The notes under the pieces were generated by a model, which saw nothing but the letters and a program-made list of their open reading frames with translations, did no database searches and was not told the DNA's origin. Shown piece after piece: positions 60,988 to 64,000 of a stretch of DNA of 64,000 bases; positions within the stretch are counted from its first letter, which is position 1, and each line of letters starts with the position of its first letter. The position numbers and the translations under genes were made by a program. Source of the stretch: Clostridiales bacterium (GTDB lineage: Bacteria > Bacillota > Clostridia > Oscillospirales > Acutalibacteraceae); the NCBI GenBank assembly GCA_022801595.1, contig JAAWSO010000009.1, forward strand, positions 1-64,000. Reading direction: 5' to 3'.

Positions 60988-61028
60988 CAAAAGCATACAG
61001 GACGTTTGGCTCCTGTGTGCTTTTGTTG
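60988..61028 (+). terminator. Terminator upstream of yicC
   Basis: AAAAGCA.ACAGGA pairs with TCCTGT.TGCTTTT around CGTTTGGC, followed by a T-rich tail. Confidence 0.65.
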
Positions 61029-61084
61029 GCAAAAAGGATCAAACGCTATTTCGGCGAAGGGAGCGACAAAGGGAGAAAAGGAAG

Positions 61085-61113
61085 TTGCATTTGGCGGATA
61101 AAACTGATAAAAT
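61085..61113 (+). promoter_or_regulatory. Promoter of the yicC-remA-gmk-rpoZ-priA cluster
   Basis: TTGCAT (61085-61090) and TAAAAT (61108-61113), 17-nt spacer. Confidence 0.65.
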
Positions 61114-61162
61114 AAAGTATTGAATCCGTGCGAAGTCAGAGAGAAACGAGGGGATGCAAGCC

Positions 61163-62041
61163 GTGATAAAAAGCATGACAGGATATGGCCGCAGCGAGCA
61201 GGAAGCGGCTGGTCGAACCGTCTTGGTAGAAATCAAATCGGTGAACCATAAATTTTTTGAATGTTCCTGCCGGGTTCCCCGTGGATACAGCTTTCTGGAA
61301 GAAAAGCTCCGCTCCTATATACAGAGCTGGGTGTCCCGGGGAAAAGTGGATGTAGCGGTTTCCGTAGTGTCCCAGAAGGAGGGTGATGTGCGTATCACGC
61401 TGAACCACGGGCTTGCCGCTGGTTATCTGCATGCCCTCCGGGAGCTGGCTCAGGATTATCAGCTTCGGGACGACCTGTCCCTTTCCAGCCTGACCGCTTA
61501 TCCCGACTTGTTTACCGTGACCCCGGCTCCAGAGGATGAGGACGGGGCTTGGGACGCCGTACGGAAGGTTACGGAGCAGGCGTTGTCGGATTTTCTCGCC
61601 ATGCGCCAGAGGGAAGGACAATCCATGCAGGCGGATGTGGAGCAGCGGATCGCGGATCTCTTTGCTATGGTGGAGCGGGTGGAAGCCCGTTCTAAGGAAA
61701 CCGTAGCCGAGTATCAGAAGAAGCTGGAGGCTCGCCTGCGGGAAATCCTGGAGAATGTGGAGCTGGATGACCAGCGGCTGCTGATGGAGGCAGCCATTTT
61801 CGCGGATAAAACTGCTGTGGCAGAGGAAACTGTGCGGCTGCGCAGCCATTTGGATCAAATGAAGCTTTTGCTGCGGCAGGACGGCCCCGCCGGCCGGAAA
61901 CTGGATTTTCTGGCCCAGGAGATGAACCGGGAGGCCAATACCATTGGCTCGAAGGCCATGGACGTTCAGATCGCCCATATTGTGGTGGAAATGAAGGCGG
62001 AAATCGAAAAAATTCGGGAGCAGATTCAGAATATGGAATAA
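61163..62041 (+). CDS. yicC: YicC/YloC-family endoribonuclease
   Basis: This 292-residue protein begins [12 protein letters not shown] and has the family C-terminus with [18 protein letters not shown] (about residues 255-272). YicC proteins are ribonucleases affecting RNA turnover in E. coli. GTG at 61163 is preferred because GAGGGG lies 8-9 nt upstream and relatives start with MIKSMTGFG; ATG at 61154 is too close to that SD. In Bacillus yloC also precedes remA and gmk. Confidence 0.93.
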   Translation: MIKSMTGYGRSEQEAAGRTVLVEIKSVNHKFFECSCRVPRGYSFLEEKLRSYIQSWVSRGKVDVAVSVVSQKEGDVRITLNHGLAAGYLHALRELAQDYQLRDDLSLSSLTAYPDLFTVTPAPEDEDGAWDAVRKVTEQALSDFLAMRQREGQSMQADVEQRIADLFAMVERVEARSKETVAEYQKKLEARLREILENVELDDQRLLMEAAIFADKTAVAEETVRLRSHLDQMKLLLRQDGPAGRKLDFLAQEMNREANTIGSKAMDVQIAHIVVEMKAEIEKIREQIQNME

Positions 62042-62132
62042 GCTTCCTTTGGTTCCAATCCAGTCCCAAGGGGCCGTTGCCGTTGGGACACGCAGGAAAA
62101 AATTTTGTAGCAACGGAGAATGGAGCGCAAGC

Positions 62133-62408
62133 ATGAAGCTGATTAATATTGGCTTTGGAAATATCGTTTCCGCCAACCGGCTGGTTGCTATTGTCAGCCC
62201 GGAGTCGGCCCCGATCAAACGGATTATTCAGGACGCCAAGGAACGGGGCACCCTGATTGACGCCACCTATGGACGGCGTACCCGCGCGGTGATTGTGATG
62301 GACAGCGACCATGTGATTTTGTCGGCGGTTCAGCCGGAAACCGTGGCCAACCGGGTCAACGACCGGGACGAAGAGATCGGCGATAAGGAGTTGGATGAGG
62401 ATGAATAA
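62133..62408 (+). CDS. remA: DUF370/RemA-like regulator
   Basis: This 91-residue protein starts [20 protein letters not shown] and contains [28 protein letters not shown] (about residues 46-73), the DUF370 pattern. RemA in Bacillus activates biofilm matrix genes by binding DNA as an oligomer. The start has GGAGCG upstream. Its stop overlaps the gmk start region. Confidence 0.93.
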   Translation: MKLINIGFGNIVSANRLVAIVSPESAPIKRIIQDAKERGTLIDATYGRRTRAVIVMDSDHVILSAVQPETVANRVNDRDEEIGDKELDEDE

Positions 62409-63009
62409 CAAAGGTTTGCTGATTGTGTTGTCCGGCCCGTCCGGCGCGGGAAAAGGGACGGTGGTCAAAGCTTTGCAGAAGCGGCAGCCGGGGGTTCGTC
62501 TGTCGGTTTCCGCCACGACCCGCTCCCCCAGAGAGGGGGAGCAACCCGGTAAACACTATTTTTTTCTGACAAAAGAGGAGTTCCAGCAGCAAATTGACCA
62601 AGGGCAAATGCTGGAGTACGCCGAGTATTGCGGCAATTATTATGGTACCCCAGCCAAGCCTATTGAGCAGTGGCGGAAAGAGGGGCACGACGTTTTGCTG
62701 GAAATCGAGATCCAAGGCGGTGGCCAGATCAAGGAGAAACAGCCCGACAGCGTGGGGATTTTCCTCTTGCCTCCCTCTTGGAAGGAACTGGAATCCCGGC
62801 TCCACGGCCGCGGCACCGAGGATGAGACTACCATTTGCAAGCGGCTGGAAACCGCCCGCAAGGAATTGGCCGGCGTGTGCGGTTACGACTATGCTGTGGT
62901 GAATGAGAACGTGGAAGAGACGGTACGGACCATCGGCGCTATCATTGCCGCCGAAAAGCAGCGGTTTTCCCGGATCAAAGAAACCTGTGACTTGTTGAAA
63001 GGATGTTAA
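62401..63009 (+). CDS. gmk: Guanylate kinase
   Basis: Gmk phosphorylates GMP. The 202-residue protein has the P-loop [11 protein letters not shown] (about residues 8-18), the conserved [11 protein letters not shown] and HYFF segments, and the EIEIQG motif. ATG at 62401 or 62395 is possible because AAGGAG lies 4 nt from the earlier and 10 nt from the later one. It overlaps remA by 8 nt or more and precedes rpoZ by 7 nt. Confidence 0.95.
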   Translation: MNNKGLLIVLSGPSGAGKGTVVKALQKRQPGVRLSVSATTRSPREGEQPGKHYFFLTKEEFQQQIDQGQMLEYAEYCGNYYGTPAKPIEQWRKEGHDVLLEIEIQGGGQIKEKQPDSVGIFLLPPSWKELESRLHGRGTEDETTICKRLETARKELAGVCGYDYAVVNENVEETVRTIGAIIAAEKQRFSRIKETCDLLKGC

Positions 63010-63016
63010 CGTAATT

Positions 63017-63385
63017 ATGTTGAAACCATCAGTTGAATTGACTCAAAACCAGACCATCAGCGATTATTCTTTGGTGGTGGGGATTGCAAAGAAAGCCCGT
63101 GAAATTGCCAGTGATGCGGAAACGAAAGGAACGATCTTGGAGGAAAAGCCGGTAGATTTGGCGGTACAGCAATACATTGAGAAAAAATTCCACATTTTGG
63201 AACCGACAATCTGCGAAGACTGCGGCCACCTGGACTGCATTTGTGAGAAGCCAGCCGAGGAGGAAACCTGCCAGGATTCTGGGGAGGAAGCGTGCGCTTG
63301 CTGCCAGGGCGAGGAAGAGGCCCAACAGGACGCTTTGGAAGAGGAAGTCACAGAGGAACAGCCGGAACCTTCGGAAGAAGAATAA
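63017..63385 (+). CDS. rpoZ: RNA polymerase omega subunit with Cys/Glu-rich tail
   Basis: Omega supports folding of beta-prime. Residues 1-60 match the omega core (SDYSLVVGIAKKAREIA and KPVDLAVQQYI). A tail of some 60 residues follows with eight cysteines in about 34 residues (CEDCGHLDCIC, then TCQDSGEEACACC) and many glutamates. Most omegas are 60-90 residues and lack this tail. The cysteine spacing looks like a small zinc-binding module, but that is inference. It sits between gmk and priA, where coaBC is found in Bacillus but is missing here. Confidence 0.88.
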   Translation: MLKPSVELTQNQTISDYSLVVGIAKKAREIASDAETKGTILEEKPVDLAVQQYIEKKFHILEPTICEDCGHLDCICEKPAEEETCQDSGEEACACCQGEEEAQQDALEEEVTEEQPEPSEEE

Positions 63386-63417
63386 AGTCAGGATGTGAGG
63401 TTGCTTCATGAAGAACC

Positions 63418-64000
63418 CCAGGACTGCGATTGCGAAAATAGCGGTCGAACATGCGGCGTACCGTTTTGACCAGGCCTTTGATTACCGCATCCCGCCGGAC
63501 CTGAGAGACCAGGCGCAGCCGGGCTGCCGGGTTCTAGTACCCTTTGGGAACGCCAATGCCGGCCGGCAAGGAATGATTCTGACTGTGGAGGAACGGGAAG
63601 AATCAACGGAAACCAGAATAAAGTCCATCACAGCGGTGCTCGATCAGGCGCCGCTTCTTTCTAAGGAAATGTTGCAGATGGTACTCTGGATCAAGGAACG
63701 GTATTTCTGTACCCTGTTCGACAGCGTAAAGCTGACGCTGCCCAGCGGTCTGTATTGGAAAGTAAAGCCGGAATTTTCCTTGGCTTCCGGTGTGGCCGCC
63801 GACGCTTGGGAGGCGTTGGACGAACCGGAGCGGCAGCTTTGTGAGTTCCTTGCCGCCCAGGACGCTCCCGTGGAAAAAGAGAAGCTCTGCCGGAGGTTTG
63901 GCTTGGCTGGCGATGGGAAACGGCTGGAACAGCTATGCAAACAGGGATTGCTCATCAAGAGCAAGGGAGCGGTGCGTCAAGTGGGGGACGCAACCCGGAA
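63418..64000 (+). CDS. priA: Primosomal protein N' (PriA), N-terminal part, cut by window end
   Basis: PriA restarts stalled replication forks. The visible 194 codons form the N-terminal DNA-binding domain, starting MKNPRTAIAKIAVEHAAYRF, with FDYRIPPDL and GCRVLVPFGN (about residues 40-49). The helicase part lies outside the window. ATG at 63418 has GAGG about 8 nt upstream. The frame is open to the window end. It follows rpoZ by 32 nt, matching the Bacillus order except for the absent coaBC. Confidence 0.93.

Overview
This 64 kb window looks like a chromosomal segment of a spore-forming Clostridia member, probably in the Oscillospirales/Ruminococcaceae range. The evidence is a set of sporulation genes (spoIVA, a SPOCS/LysM coat-type protein, a spoIIAA-spoIIAB-sigF operon, a ytfJ/GerW-type gene, SpoIVFB-like M50 proteases), low-GC Gram-positive gene orders (rplS-lepB-rbgA-rnhB-yraN, tig-clpP-clpX-lon-engB, valS-folC, scpA-scpB-dac-rluB, yicC-remA-gmk-rpoZ-priA), strong Shine-Dalgarno sites, frequent TTG/GTG starts and consensus sigma-A promoters. 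Base composition is moderate. There are no rRNA genes, phage modules, transposase genes or CRISPR arrays. All calls come from reading the sequence; no database search was run.

Layout. 0-6.9 kb: small accessory genes (DUF6194 protein, XRE regulators of which one is broken, DUF3783 protein, methyltransferase), then a SPOCS/LysM protein, spoIVA, and a divergent lipoprotein/XRE pair with a shared operator region. 6.9-17 kb: an M50 protease with a small membrane partner, two radical-SAM-associated genes, the rplS-lepB-rbgA-rnhB-yraN cluster, an M19 dipeptidase, threonine synthase and a phosphoesterase. 17-26.5 kb: tig, clpP, clpX, lon, engB, lysA and a CrtO-like membrane protein, interrupted by two kinds of non-coding repeat. 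26.6-30.5 kb: a flavodoxin/ferredoxin gene, yerC, a methyltransferase, hslO and five tRNA genes (Val, Asp, Phe, Gly, Cys). 30.5-37.6 kb: a TetR regulator divergent from a methyltransferase plus five-gene nickel/peptide-type ABC importer operon. 37.6-43.6 kb: a feoB relic, an HMA-fold protein without its cysteines, a small P-loop kinase, glgB and pyrB-pyrI. 43.7-54.6 kb: trmB, a polysaccharide deacetylase, a DUF4825 protein, valS, folC, the spoIIA operon, a DUF1874-like gene and metA. 54.7-64 kb: M50 protease, scpAB, ytfI/ytfJ-like genes, a D,D-carboxypeptidase, rluB, a GNAT-like gene, and the yicC-remA-gmk-rpoZ-priA cluster, with priA cut by the window end.

The most unusual content is non-coding. 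(1) A 105-bp structured unit begins with an extended -10 promoter element (TGGTATAAT). It occurs as a two-copy tandem before tig and as one copy before the polysaccharide deacetylase. (2) A modular family of about 270-295 bp with several hairpins occurs at six intergenic loci. Two hairpins differ between copies by compensating base changes, and four of the six loci start right after a stop codon in the same relative orientation. Together these suggest selection on a folded RNA or DNA, and they are the best candidates here for an undescribed element.

Other points worth a second look are the TetR/methyltransferase/ABC-importer locus with its structured leader, a perfect divergent promoter overlapped by a palindrome at the lipoprotein/XRE pair, a likely one-base frameshift at that XRE start, a textbook terminator inside the first codons of the dipeptidase gene, a 29-bp inverted repeat over the glgB -10, and cysteine-rich or acidic tails on RpoZ and SpoIIAA.
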